Assembly: GCA_051859505.1 (NCBI GenBank)
Contig: JBHYFN010000011.1
Coordinates: 1 to 64,000 of the forward strand
Direction: 5' to 3'
Source: JAFIEN01 sp051859505
GTDB lineage: Bacteria > Pseudomonadota > Alphaproteobacteria > Rhodobacterales > Rhodobacteraceae
DNA: 64,000 bases
Part shown: positions 17,768 to 26,630 of the stretch, piece by piece
Layout: every line of letters begins with the position of its first letter
How positions within the stretch are numbered: position 1 is the first letter of the stretch
The notes under the pieces: generated by a model
The model's input: the letters and a program-made list of their open reading frames with translations, nothing else
Databases searched by the model: none
Told to the model about the DNA's origin: nothing
Translations under genes and position numbers: made by a program

Positions 17768-19143
17768 AGCAGCACCACGGTCGCGATGCCCAGAAAGACG
17801 AAGAACCCCACGATATCCGTCACCGTCGTGACAAAAGGCCCCGAGGCCACCGCCGGGTCCACGCCCGCGCGGTTCAGGATCAGCGGCACCGCCACCCCCC
17901 CCAGCGAGGCCAGCGTCAGCGTCACCCAGAGCGAGGCGAAGATCACCCCGCCGATGGCCGGCTCGCCGAAGAACAGCGTCACCACGCCGGCCATGATCGC
18001 CCCGAAGGCAAAGCCGTTGACCAGCCCCACCCCCGCCTCGCGCCGGATCACCCGCCAGGCGTTCTCGGAGGTCAGGTCGCGCGTCGCCAGCGCCCGCACC
18101 GCCGTGGCCACCGCCTGGGTACCCGCATTGCCGCCCATCGAGGCCACGATCGGCATCAGGATCGCCAGCAACACGATCTGTTCGATCGTCGCCTCGAATT
18201 GCGAGATCACCTGCGCCGCCACATTGGCCGCCACCAGCGTCACCAGAAGCCAGCGGAACCGCCGCCCCGCCGTGGCAAAGACCCGGTCCGAGATCGAGGT
18301 CTCGCCCACACCGGCCAGCTTGAGGTAATCCTCCTCATGCTCTTCATCCAGCACCGTCATCGCATCGTCGATGGTGATGACGCCGACCAGCCGGTCGGCA
18401 TCATCGACCACCGGAACCGAGATCAGGTGATAGCGCTCGAACAGGCGGGCGACTTCACCTTCCTCTTCCAGAACGTTGATCGTGCGGAATATTTCCTCGA
18501 CGATATCCTTCAGCCGCACCTCGCGCCGCGACGACAGGATCCGCCCCAGCGTGGCATTGGCCACCGGCTTCATCCGCGGATCCACCAGGACCACATGATA
18601 GAACTGATCCGGCAGATCGACACCCGAGCGCAGATAGTCGATCGTCTCGCCCACGGTCCAGTGTTCGGGCACGGCCACGGTTTCCACCTGCATGAGACGG
18701 CCGGCCGAATATTCCGGATAGGCCAGCGCCTTCTGCACCACGACCCTGTCGGGGCCTTCCAGGGCCTCGAGCACCGCCTCCTGCTGATCCTCGTCGAGGA
18801 ATTCGACCAGATCGACGACGTCGTCCGATTCCAGATCGCGCAACGCCTCGGCCAGCTGGTCGGGGGCGAGCGATTCGATCACCTCTTCGCGCAGGCCCTC
18901 GTCCAGTTCCGACAGGATGTCGCCATCCACCCCGCCATGCCAAAGCGCCAGAAGCGCGCGGCGTTGGCGGGCGTCGATCTGTTCGATGATCGCGGCGATA
19001 TCGGCCGGGTGCAGCGGGTCCAGCAGACTGTCCAGCCGCGCCGCATCGCGCGCGGCGACGGCGTCCTTCACCGCGTCGAACAGGTCGCGGGTCAGGCCCT
19101 GATCGCTTGCATCCTCGGGGCGGGTCAGCAGATCTTCGGTCAT
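17764..19143 (-). CDS. mgtE: Magnesium transporter MgtE
   Basis: Mg2+ channel/transporter of 459 residues. The N-terminal MgtE_N superhelix (LDPLHPADIAAIIEQIDARQ, then LDEDQQEAVLEAL) is followed by two CBS domains (about 135-255; MQVETVAVPEHWTVGE, VVDDADRLVGVITIDDAM). Five C-terminal transmembrane helices carry the pore motif PIVASMGGNAGTQ. Cytoplasmic domains close the pore when Mg2+ is high. The start at 19143 replaces a longer frame that begins in non-coding sequence. I see no magnesium riboswitch in the 139 bases upstream. Confidence 0.95.
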   Translation of the reverse strand: MTEDLLTRPEDASDQGLTRDLFDAVKDAVAARDAARLDSLLDPLHPADIAAIIEQIDARQRRALLALWHGGVDGDILSELDEGLREEVIESLAPDQLAEALRDLESDDVVDLVEFLDEDQQEAVLEALEGPDRVVVQKALAYPEYSAGRLMQVETVAVPEHWTVGETIDYLRSGVDLPDQFYHVVLVDPRMKPVANATLGRILSSRREVRLKDIVEEIFRTINVLEEEGEVARLFERYHLISVPVVDDADRLVGVITIDDAMTVLDEEHEEDYLKLAGVGETSISDRVFATAGRRFRWLLVTLVAANVAAQVISQFEATIEQIVLLAILMPIVASMGGNAGTQAVATAVRALATRDLTSENAWRVIRREAGVGLVNGFAFGAIMAGVVTLFFGEPAIGGVIFASLWVTLTLASLGGVAVPLILNRAGVDPAVASGPFVTTVTDIVGFFVFLGIATVVLL

Positions 19144-19282
19144 GGCGCTCTCCTTGCTGCGGACCATAGCGGAGCGCCCCCGAACGGCAAGCGCCGCGCC
19201 CCGCAAGAGGGGGTGTCACGACCGCAAGCAGGCGCGCAAGGGGGCCATTTACGCCGCCCGCGCCCTGCCCTAGCGTGGCCGC

Positions 19283-20599
19283 ATGACAGACCATCTCCTG
19301 CTGGGTCAGACCCTCTCGTTTTCCGGCGATCCCCTGCGCCAGCCTTGGGCCGAGGTCAGCCATCATTCCGCGCGCGGGGGCGTGCTGTCGCGCGACGGGC
19401 GCATCATCGCCACGGGCGAGGCCGATGACCTGCGCCGCCGCTTTCCGCAGGCCAGGATCACCGATCACGGCGCGGCGCTGATCACGGCCGGTTTCGTCGA
19501 TGCCCATATGCATTATCCCCAGACCGGCATGATCGCCAGCTGGGGCAAGCGGCTGATCGACTGGCTGAATCTCTATACCTTTCCCGAAGAGGCGCGCTTT
19601 GCGGATCCGGCCTATGCCGACCGGCAGGCGGGTCTGACGCTGGACCTTGCGCTGGCCCATGGCACCACCACGCTGGCCAGCTTCTGCACCATCCACCCCC
19701 ACAGCGTTGACGCCCTCTTCAGCGCGGCCGAGGCGCGCGGCATGGCCGTCATCGCCGGCAAGACCTGCATGGACCGCGACACCGCCCCCGAGAGCTTGCG
19801 CGACAGCGCGCGGGCGGCGCATGACGAAACCGCGGCCCTGATCGCCCGCTGGCACCAAAGGGGGCGCGCGGTCTATGCGATCTCGCCGCGGTTTTCGCCC
19901 ACCTCGACCCCGGAACAGCTCGAGGCTCTGGGCGCGCTCTGGGCCGCGCATCCCGAGTGCCTGATGCAGACCCATCTGAGCGAACAGACCGACGAGGTCG
20001 CCTGGGTCCGCGATCTTTACCCTAAGGCGCGCGACTACCTTGATACCTACGAGATGTTCGGCCTTCTGGGCGCGCGCGCGCTGTTCGGCCATGCGATCCA
20101 CCTGGCCCCGCGCGAGAGGGACCGGCTGGCCGAGGCGGGGGCGGCGCTGATCCATTGCCCGACCTCGAACAGCTTCATCGGCTCGGGGCTGTTCCCGCTG
20201 TGGGATCTGGCGCAGGCGGGGCTGCGGATCGGGCTGGGCACGGATACCGGGGGCGGCTCGTCCTTTTCGATGCTGCGCACGATGGCGGCAGCCTATGAGA
20301 TCGGCCAGCTTTGCGGCACGGCGCTGCATCCGGCGCAGCTGATCTGGCTGGCAACCGAAGGCTCGGCCCGCACGCTTCACCTTGGCGGAGAGATCGGCAG
20401 CCTCGCGCCGGGGGCGATGGCGGATCTGGTGGTGCTGGACCTTGCCTCGACGCCGGCCATCGCGCAGCGCTCGGCCCGGGCCGAAGACCTGTGGGACGCG
20501 CTTTTCCCGACGATCATGATGGGCGACGACCGGGCGGTGGCGCAGGTCTATGTGGCGGGAAAGCCTGCCCTTTCGTCCGACGGCGGGGCGGGCGGGTAA
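19283..20599 (+). CDS. guaD: Guanine deaminase
   Basis: Zinc amidohydrolase of 438 residues converting guanine to xanthine. The metal motif is FVDAHMHYPQTGMIASWG, followed by NLYTFPEEARFADP and later MQTHLSEQTDEVAWV, FGHAIHLAPRE, CPTSNSFIGSGLFPL and GTDTGGGSSFSML, the GuaD pattern. It is divergent from mgtE and convergent with a run of CAP genes. Beyond these lies a second purine-base deaminase, which suggests purine salvage or catabolism in this neighbourhood. Confidence 0.95.
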   Translation: MTDHLLLGQTLSFSGDPLRQPWAEVSHHSARGGVLSRDGRIIATGEADDLRRRFPQARITDHGAALITAGFVDAHMHYPQTGMIASWGKRLIDWLNLYTFPEEARFADPAYADRQAGLTLDLALAHGTTTLASFCTIHPHSVDALFSAAEARGMAVIAGKTCMDRDTAPESLRDSARAAHDETAALIARWHQRGRAVYAISPRFSPTSTPEQLEALGALWAAHPECLMQTHLSEQTDEVAWVRDLYPKARDYLDTYEMFGLLGARALFGHAIHLAPRERDRLAEAGAALIHCPTSNSFIGSGLFPLWDLAQAGLRIGLGTDTGGGSSFSMLRTMAAAYEIGQLCGTALHPAQLIWLATEGSARTLHLGGEIGSLAPGAMADLVVLDLASTPAIAQRSARAEDLWDALFPTIMMGDDRAVAQVYVAGKPALSSDGGAGG

Positions 20600-20618
20600 G
20601 CGCCCCCGACCCTGCCCG

Positions 20619-21167
20619 TCAGCGCTCTTCGGCCGCCATCATCAGCACCCATGTCGTGCTGACGCGGCCCAGGCCGAAATCCTCGGCCTCTGGGGCCAAG
20701 AGGATGTCGCGGTGCTTGGGCGAGTTCATCCAGCCGTCGACCACCGCCGACCCGCTGTTGGTGCCGCGGGCCAGATTCTCGCCGATATAGCGGGGGTTGT
20801 AGCCACCGGCGCGGGCCCGATCCTCCGGTGTGCTGCCGTCGCGGCCGATATGGGACAGATAGTTGTGATCGACCAGATCGCGCGCATGGGCCGTGGCCAC
20901 CGCGTTCAGAACCGCATTTTCCTCGACCCGGCGCAGGCCGCTGTCGCTGCGCCGGTCGTTCACCAGAAGGCCGAAAGAGGCATGGGCCAGAAACGGATCC
21001 CCCGGCGCGGCGGGGGGTGGGCCATTGCCCGCCGCCCCCGACGCCGGGATCCCGTCGGGCAGGACCATCGTCGTCGATCCCCCCATGCAGCCGGCCAAGG
21101 TCATCGGCGCCAGCAGAACCGCGCCGCACAACAGACGGCGCACAGTTTGAACGGGTGATTTCGGCAT
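20619..21167 (-). CDS. CAP-domain (SCP/PR-1) lipoprotein, copy 1
   Basis: Exported CAP protein of 182 residues. The start at 21167 has a GAGGAG site. The signal ends in the lipobox LAGC. The CAP domain carries the usual His/Glu set: HARDLVDHNYLSHIGRDG, YIGENLARGT and NSPKHRDILL. It ends with FGLGRVSTTWVLMMA. It is closely similar by eye to the third CAP gene of the cluster. CAP proteins bind lipids or act as scaffolds outside the cytoplasm; the bacterial role is largely unknown. Confidence 0.87.
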   Translation of the reverse strand: MPKSPVQTVRRLLCGAVLLAPMTLAGCMGGSTTMVLPDGIPASGAAGNGPPPAAPGDPFLAHASFGLLVNDRRSDSGLRRVEENAVLNAVATAHARDLVDHNYLSHIGRDGSTPEDRARAGGYNPRYIGENLARGTNSGSAVVDGWMNSPKHRDILLAPEAEDFGLGRVSTTWVLMMAAEER

Positions 21168-21242
21168 GTCGCTCCTCACTCACACTTATGTCACTCGTCA
21201 ACGGTGCTGCCCGGAGAATCCTTCCGGGCAGGGCTTGTCGGC

Positions 21243-21737
21243 TTAGCAGCCGCGGGCAAAGACCGAGACGTAATAGCCCTGCGCCTCGCCCGAGCCATAG
21301 CTGGTGTAATTGCCCAGGATGTTCGAGCGGTGCTCCCGCCCGGCCGCCCAGCCCGCGACGCTCGCCTGGACCGAGCGCTGGCCCCAGGCGAGGTTCTCGG
21401 CCGCGCCGCCATGGCTGCAGCCCAGATCCCGCAGCCGGCGCCCCAGATCGCGCCCGTCCGAACTGACATGCGATACATGCCCGTTGTGGGCCATATCCTC
21501 GGCATGGGCCTGGGCCGCACGCATCAACAGCGGACTGGCCGACAGCGCCGGCTTGCCGGCTTCGGCCCGGATCCGGTTCAGCGCATGCCCCATTTCATCG
21601 GTGGGTACAGCCGAAACCCGGGTCATCGGCGCCTGCTCGACGCGGCCCTCGGTCCGGATGGTCGGCCCCGGCAGGGGAACCACGACGAAACATCCCGACA
21701 GAAGAGATGCCAGAAGGACTGCGGAAATTACACGCAT
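21243..21737 (-). CDS. CAP-domain (SCP/PR-1) lipoprotein, copy 2 (divergent)
   Basis: CAP protein of 164 residues with signal and lipobox (VLLASLLSGC). The domain includes AQAHAEDMAHNGHVSHVSSDG, AAENLAWGQRS, GREHRSNIL and GYYVSVFARGC, so the His, Glu, His set is kept. It differs clearly from its two neighbours, which resemble each other more. The C-terminal Cys is also unlike them. It sits between the two similar copies in a three-gene array, each with its own spacer. Confidence 0.86.
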   Translation of the reverse strand: MRVISAVLLASLLSGCFVVVPLPGPTIRTEGRVEQAPMTRVSAVPTDEMGHALNRIRAEAGKPALSASPLLMRAAQAHAEDMAHNGHVSHVSSDGRDLGRRLRDLGCSHGGAAENLAWGQRSVQASVAGWAAGREHRSNILGNYTSYGSGEAQGYYVSVFARGC

Positions 21738-21829
21738 GAGTTGAACCTACCTCTTGTTTGCCCCGCGGCCAAACTAGGGCACGGGGCGGGGGAAGGGAAC
21801 GCCGCTTGTGGTTGGGCGGCAAGAAATCG

Positions 21830-22351
21830 CTACATCTGCGCACCAAGCATCAAGACCCAGGTTGTATTGACGCGACCCAGGCCGAAGTCCTCGGCCCGCT
21901 GGTCGAGCATGTTGCTGCGATGGCCCGGGGAGTTCATCCAGCCGTCGATGACACCCGCCTCGGTCGTAAAGCCGCGGGCGATGTTTTCCGAGATATAGGA
22001 CCACTCGTATCCCGCCGCCTGCGCCCGGTCGCCCGGGGTCGAGCCGTCGCGCCCGGTGTGCGAGAGGTAATTATGGGCGACCATGTCAAGCGCATGGCCC
22101 GAGGCGGCGGCGTTCAGATAGGCGTTCTCCTCGAGAAGCCGCACCCCTTCGAGGGCGCGTTCGTCATTCAGCAGCAATCCGAACGAGACATGGCCCAGAA
22201 ACACCTCGCCCGGAGGAGTTGCGGGCGTATAGTCGGATGGGGGGTCGGTGGGCGCGATCCCGCCCTCGGACAGGACTTGCGTGCTTGTCCCGCCCATGCA
22301 GGCCGCCAGAAACGGCAACAGCACCATCACGCTTTTTCGCATTCCGTCCAT
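21830..22351 (-). CDS. CAP-domain (SCP/PR-1) lipoprotein, copy 3
   Basis: CAP protein of 173 residues. The signal MRKSVMVLLPFLAAC contains a lipobox; the start may be the ATG at 22351 or the one at 22342. The CAP signature is HALDMVAHNYLSHTGRDGST, YISENIARGF, NSPGHRSNML, then DFGLGRVNTTWVLML. The C-terminal 80 residues are nearly those of copy 1, so the two are recent duplicates or have undergone gene conversion. Confidence 0.87.
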   Translation of the reverse strand: MDGMRKSVMVLLPFLAACMGGTSTQVLSEGGIAPTDPPSDYTPATPPGEVFLGHVSFGLLLNDERALEGVRLLEENAYLNAAASGHALDMVAHNYLSHTGRDGSTPGDRAQAAGYEWSYISENIARGFTTEAGVIDGWMNSPGHRSNMLDQRAEDFGLGRVNTTWVLMLGAQM

Positions 22352-22437
22352 CCCCCCCGGGCAGCAGCAGAACTAGCAGCAGTCGGGGCAAGGATTAGGA
22401 GGTCATTGGGGCAGGGCTGCGACCCAAAGGTGAAAAT

Positions 22438-23793
22438 TCACGCGCAAAGGCGGCGGACAAGTGTCCTTTGTCGGGCGATCAGGGCGTCAAGGTCGATGGT
22501 CACAAGCGCGCCGTCCCGCACCACGGCCCGCCCCTCGACCCAGAGGTCGCGCACCCGCCGCGGCCCGGCCAGAAGAAGCGCCGCGCTGTCCCAGCTGCCC
22601 GCGGAGTCGATGCCCGAGACATCCCACAGCGCCAGATCCGCCCGCATCCCCGGCGCGATCCGGCCGCAATCGTCGCGGCCCAGAACCTCGGCCCCGCCGC
22701 GCGTGGCCAGCCGGAGGGCGGCCCGCGCGCTCATCGCATCCGCGCCCCGGGCCACGCGCTGCAGCAGCATCGCCTGCCGCGCCTCGTCGATCAGGTTGCC
22801 GCTGTCATTGCTGGCCGATCCATCCACCCCGAGGCCCACCCGCACACCTGCGTCCAGCATCGCCCGCACCGGCGCGATCCCCGATCCAAGGCGGCAATTC
22901 GAACAGGGACAATGCGCAACCCCGGTCCCGGTGCGGGCGAAAAGCCCGATCTCGGCCGTGTCGAGCTTGACGCAATGGGCATGCCAGACATCCGCGCCGG
23001 TCCAGCCCAGATCTTCGGCATATTGGCCGGGGCGGCAGCCGAATCGCGCAAGCGAATAGGCGACATCCTCGTCATTCTCGGCCAGATGGGTGTGCAGCAT
23101 CACGCCCTTGTCGCGCGCCAGAAGGGCCGCGTCGCGCATCAGCTCTCGGCTGACGGAAAACGGCGAACAGGGGGCCACGCCCACCCGCACCATCGCCCCC
23201 GGGGTCGGATCGTGGAAGGCGTCGATCACCCGGATGCAATCGCGCAGGATCGCCGCCTCGTCCTCGACCAGGCTGTCGGGCGGCAGGCCGCCGGCGCTTT
23301 CGCCGATGCTCATGGCGCCGCGGGTCGGATGAAAGCGCAGGCCCGTCTCGGCCGCCGCAGCGATCGTGTCATCGAGCCGCGCGCCATTGGGAAAGATGTA
23401 AAGGTGATCCGAGGTCAGGCTGCAGCCCGAGAGCGCAAGCTCGGCCAGCCCCACCTGGGCCGAGACGAACATCTCTTCAGGCCCGAACCGCGCCCAGATC
23501 GGGTAGAGCGTCCGCAGCCAGCCGAACAGCAGCGCATCCTGCGCCGCCGGCACGGCGCGGGTGAGCGTCTGGTACAGATGATGATGCGTGTTCACGAGGC
23601 CCGGGCTCAGGATGCAGCCCGCCGCCTCCACCACCTCGACCGGCCCTTGCGGCGCAAGCCCGCCCTCCAGCAGATCCCGCCCCAGGGCCACGATCACCCC
23701 GTCGCGGACCAGCACATCGCAGCCTTCCGGCTCGGCCCCGTCATCCCCCATGGTCAGAACGCGATCGGCGCGGCGGAGAAGCAGATCAGCCAC
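22438..23793 (-). CDS. 8-oxoguanine deaminase-like amidohydrolase
   Basis: Amidohydrolase-superfamily enzyme of 451 residues with a GTG start. Metal motifs are SPGLVNTHHHLYQTLTRA, HTHLAENDEDV, WHAHCVKL and GLGVDGSASND. The segments QDALLFGWLRTLYPIWARF and APCSPFSVSRELM are typical of 8-oxoguanine deaminases, which convert 8-oxoguanine to urate. Related cytosine/guanine deaminases and chlorohydrolases are alternatives. It precedes hisN's orientation partner: hisN lies upstream on the same strand with a 12-base gap, so the two are probably co-transcribed. Confidence 0.85.
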   Translation of the reverse strand: MADLLLRRADRVLTMGDDGAEPEGCDVLVRDGVIVALGRDLLEGGLAPQGPVEVVEAAGCILSPGLVNTHHHLYQTLTRAVPAAQDALLFGWLRTLYPIWARFGPEEMFVSAQVGLAELALSGCSLTSDHLYIFPNGARLDDTIAAAAETGLRFHPTRGAMSIGESAGGLPPDSLVEDEAAILRDCIRVIDAFHDPTPGAMVRVGVAPCSPFSVSRELMRDAALLARDKGVMLHTHLAENDEDVAYSLARFGCRPGQYAEDLGWTGADVWHAHCVKLDTAEIGLFARTGTGVAHCPCSNCRLGSGIAPVRAMLDAGVRVGLGVDGSASNDSGNLIDEARQAMLLQRVARGADAMSARAALRLATRGGAEVLGRDDCGRIAPGMRADLALWDVSGIDSAGSWDSAALLLAGPRRVRDLWVEGRAVVRDGALVTIDLDALIARQRTLVRRLCA

Positions 23794-23805
23794 GCCCGGC
23801 CCCCC

Positions 23806-24621
23806 CTAGCCGCCCGCCACGCCCAGAAGGTCAAGCGCCTCGGCATGGATCGCGGCATTGGCCGCGGCAAGCACCCGCCCGCCCTGATGCGCCGGCCGCC
23901 CCTCCCAGTCGGTCACGATCCCGCCCGCGGCCTCGATCACGGCGATGGGGGCCTGCACGTCATAGGCCTGCAGACCCGCCTCGATCACCAGATCGACCTG
24001 ACCGGCGGCCAGAAGCGCATAGCCATAGCAATCCATCCCCCAGCGCACCAGCCGCGCCTTGCCGGCCACCACCTCGAAGGCGGCGCGCTCGGCCGGGCTG
24101 CCGATTTCGGGGAAGGTTGACAGAAGGATCGCCTCGTTCAAGGCGCGCGGCGCGCGGGTGGCCAGAGGCAGCGTCCCGCCCGGCCCCGTCACATGGGCGC
24201 GGCCCAGCCCGCCTTCGAAGCGTTCGCCGATGAAGGGCTGGTCGATGATGCCGAAAACCGGGCCGTCGCCATCGGCGACCGAGATCAGCACCCCCCAGGT
24301 CGGCGTGCCGCAGATATAGCCGCGCGTGCCGTCGATCGGATCAAGCACCCAGGTCAGGCCGCTGGTCCCGTCCTTCGGTCCGAATTCCTCGCCCAGGATC
24401 GCATCCTGCGGGCGGCGGGCCTCGATCAGGGCGCGCATCGCCGCCTCGCTGGCGCGGTCGGCGGCGGTGACCGGATCGAACCTTTCGCCGGGCTGGCCCT
24501 TGTCCTCGCTCGCGATGGCGGTGCGGAAATGCCGCAGGGTTTCCGGCCGGGCCACATCCGCCAGGGCATGCCCCAGCGCCCGCAGCTCTGCGGCCGTCGT
24601 TGCGTCCACCCTGTCACTCAT
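23806..24621 (-). CDS. hisN: Histidinol-phosphatase, inositol-monophosphatase family
   Basis: Protein of 271 residues of the IMPase fold. Metal-binding motifs are ILGEEFG, then VLDPIDGTRGYICGTPTWG and the C-terminal GLQAYDVQAPIAVIEAAGG. The DPIDGTR form and WGMDCYGYALLAAGQ match HisN, which removes phosphate from histidinol phosphate. Other IMPase-like activities remain possible. The start at 24621 fits the usual N terminus. It is followed 12 bases later by the deaminase gene. Confidence 0.88.
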   Translation of the reverse strand: MSDRVDATTAAELRALGHALADVARPETLRHFRTAIASEDKGQPGERFDPVTAADRASEAAMRALIEARRPQDAILGEEFGPKDGTSGLTWVLDPIDGTRGYICGTPTWGVLISVADGDGPVFGIIDQPFIGERFEGGLGRAHVTGPGGTLPLATRAPRALNEAILLSTFPEIGSPAERAAFEVVAGKARLVRWGMDCYGYALLAAGQVDLVIEAGLQAYDVQAPIAVIEAAGGIVTDWEGRPAHQGGRVLAAANAAIHAEALDLLGVAGG

Positions 24622-24738
24622 CTGCACTGCCCCGTCTGCCCTGCACCGGCCTAGCAATGCGGCCGCGCCAAGGTCAAGCCCGCCGCGCCCACCGGCTTGG
24701 GCGGGCGACCGAAGGCGGTGACCGAAACGAAGGCCGGA

Positions 24739-25113
24739 TCAGGCCGCCTCGCTCATGACGCGGGCCAGATCGAACAGACGCCGCCGCTGGTTTTCCGGCA
24801 TGGCGTAATACGAGCGCAGAAGCTCGAGCGCCTCGCGGTCGGTCAGGATATCTCCGGGCATGTCGCTGCCCGTCATCGTATCTTCGGCCAACTCCGCATC
24901 CAGCCCCTCGAAGAAGAAGGCCACCGGCACCGAAAGCGCCGCCGCGATATCCCACAGCCGCGACGCGCTGACCCGGTTCATCCCGGTTTCGTATTTCTGG
25001 ATCTGCTGGAACTTGATGCCGACCTTCTCGGCCAACTGCTGCTGCGTCGTGCCGATCATCCAGCGCCTGTGCCGGATCCGCTTGCCGACATGAACATCAA
25101 CCGGGTGCTTCAT
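24739..25113 (-). CDS. XRE-family helix-turn-helix regulator
   Basis: Protein of 124 residues, a size and form common in alphaproteobacteria. The N-terminal Cro/CI HTH covers about residues 8-65 (GKRIRHRRWMIGTTQQQLAE, then IKFQQIQKYETGMNRVSASRL), followed by IAAALSVPVAFFFEGL. The acidic C-terminal part ends in ALELLRSYYAMPENQRRRL, a feature of this sub-family. Target unknown. It is divergent from the quinone oxidoreductase gene across a 327-base spacer. Confidence 0.9.
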   Translation of the reverse strand: MKHPVDVHVGKRIRHRRWMIGTTQQQLAEKVGIKFQQIQKYETGMNRVSASRLWDIAAALSVPVAFFFEGLDAELAEDTMTGSDMPGDILTDREALELLRSYYAMPENQRRRLFDLARVMSEAA

Positions 25114-25440
25114 CTGGATTTACCTCTACCTGATCTGGCCGAACCCCGCAGGGGCCGGCCGGTTTCCTTGTTCTCAGACCGCTGCCCGACAGCATCGAGC
25201 CTGCATCCATCCCACCAGAGACTTCGCCTGGTTGTCGATAGGCGCGGCTCCGAATTGATTGGGCGATCAAACACGCATCGGTTGCAGAAGTCATCCTGCC
25301 CTTTTGGACAGGTTGCAGTGTGAAAACCGTCAATTCACCCGCCCATTCGGGCAGATATACGGAACAAAATAGAAACAATCAGATACAACTTGACGATATG
25401 GCCCGGTTTGCAGCAGATCCAGGGGCAGGAGATCCCCCCG
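25114..25440. other. Divergent intergenic region, 327 bases
   Basis: Spacer between the leftward XRE regulator and the rightward oxidoreductase gene. It is somewhat AT-richer than its surroundings. A TTGACG box at 25390-25395 could be a -35 element for the rightward gene, with a weak -10 near 25413. AGGAG at 25427 serves as its ribosome-binding site. No convincing small gene or RNA was found. Confidence 0.5.
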
Positions 25441-26409
25441 ATGCGCGCCTTCCGAGTCACCGGATTCGACGAGCCTCCACATCTTGCGGATGTGCCCGAA
25501 CCGACGCCCGGACCGGGCGAGGTCTTGCTCGATATCCGGGCCTGCGGCCTCAATTTCGCGGATCTTCTGATGTGCGAGGGGCGTTACCAGAACACGCCGC
25601 CCCTGCCCTTCACCCCGGGGCTCGAGGTCTGCGGCGTGGTCCGCAGCCTCGGCGCGGGCGCCGCGCAACAGGCGCCGGCCCTGCAGATCGGGCAGCGTGT
25701 CGCGGTTTTCGGCGGCTCGGGCGGTCTGGCCGAGCGGGGCGTCTTTCCCGCAGCCCTCTGCCGCCCCGTCCCCGACACAATGGACGATATCACCGCGGCA
25801 GGCTTTCAGGTGGCCTATGGCACTTCGCATCTCGCCCTGACCCGGCGCGCCCGCCTGACAGCGGGCGAGACGCTTCTGGTTCTGGGGGCAGCAGGCGGCG
25901 TGGGGCTGACCGCGGTCGAGATCGGCCGCATCCTCGGTGCCCGGGTCATCGCCGTGGCCCGCGGCGTGGCGAAACTGGAACTGGCCCGCAAGGCCGGCGC
26001 GCATCACCTGATCGACGCCGAGGCCGACCTCAAGGCCGAACTGCGCGCCCTGGGGGGCGTGGACGTGGTCTATGATCCCGTCGGCGGCGGGGCTTTCACC
26101 GCGGCCCTCGGCGCGGTGCGGCGCGAGGCGCGGATCCTCGTCATCGGCTTTGCCAGCGGCACGGTGCCCCAGATCCCGGCCAATCACCTTCTGGTCAAGA
26201 ATGTCGATGTGATCGGCTTCTACTGGGGCGGCTACCTCGACTTCGCGCCCGAGGCGCTGAGCGAGAGCCTCGATACGCTGATGCGCTGGCATGCGGAGGG
26301 CCGACTTGCGCCCCATGTCGGCCATGTCCTGCCGCTCGAGAGCGCGGCCGAAGGGTGGGAGCTCTTGCGCAGCCGCCGCGCCACCGGCAAGGTCGTCATC
26401 ACGCCCTGA
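25441..26409 (+). CDS. Zinc-free NADPH:quinone oxidoreductase (MDR family)
   Basis: Protein of 322 residues of the medium-chain dehydrogenase family, QOR type without structural zinc. The N-terminal GroES-like part contains CGLNFADLLMCEGRYQNTPPLPFTPGLEVCG. The Rossmann part includes ETLLVLGAAGGVGLTAVEIGR and VDVVYDPVGGGAFTAAL. It ends in LPLESAAEGWELLRSRRATGKVVI. It probably reduces quinones or enones with NADPH. The start at 25441 has a good AGGAG. A clear hairpin follows the stop. Confidence 0.92.
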   Translation: MRAFRVTGFDEPPHLADVPEPTPGPGEVLLDIRACGLNFADLLMCEGRYQNTPPLPFTPGLEVCGVVRSLGAGAAQQAPALQIGQRVAVFGGSGGLAERGVFPAALCRPVPDTMDDITAAGFQVAYGTSHLALTRRARLTAGETLLVLGAAGGVGLTAVEIGRILGARVIAVARGVAKLELARKAGAHHLIDAEADLKAELRALGGVDVVYDPVGGGAFTAALGAVRREARILVIGFASGTVPQIPANHLLVKNVDVIGFYWGGYLDFAPEALSESLDTLMRWHAEGRLAPHVGHVLPLESAAEGWELLRSRRATGKVVITP

Positions 26410-26429
26410 CCAGTCAGGCCGGAGGCGCC

Positions 26430-26448
26430 GCCGGCCATCTTGGCCGGC
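26430..26448 (+). terminator. Hairpin after the quinone oxidoreductase gene
   Basis: GCCGGCCA, loop TCT, then TGGCCGGC: a perfect 8-base stem starting 20 bases after the stop. Only two T residues follow it, so termination efficiency is uncertain. Confidence 0.55.
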
Positions 26449-26547
26449 TTCGGGCGCGGCCTCCGGCGGGGCCGGCAGAGGCCTCGGCGCGATGCGGCAA
26501 TTCCGCCCGAAAGTGTCGGAAATACACCGTTTTCACGCCGTCAGTTC

Positions 26548-26576
26548 TTGAAATGTGCCCCCCTTTGAACGATATT
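26548..26576 (+). promoter_or_regulatory. Sigma-70-like promoter for the Bax-inhibitor-1 gene
   Basis: TTGAAA at 26548-26553, a 17-base spacer, then GATATT at 26571-26576. It lies about 55 bases before the start codon at 26631, in a locally AT-richer stretch. Box match and spacing are good for this GC-rich genome. Confidence 0.5.
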
Positions 26577-26630
26577 CCGGGCAAGGTCGTCGAATGACGC
26601 GACGGTACCGGTTCAACCTTGGAGGTCTCA

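Noticed and set aside
19144..19282. Magnesium riboswitch upstream of mgtE
   Set aside because: The spacer is short and shared with guaD, and I see no M-box or mgtA-type structure in it.
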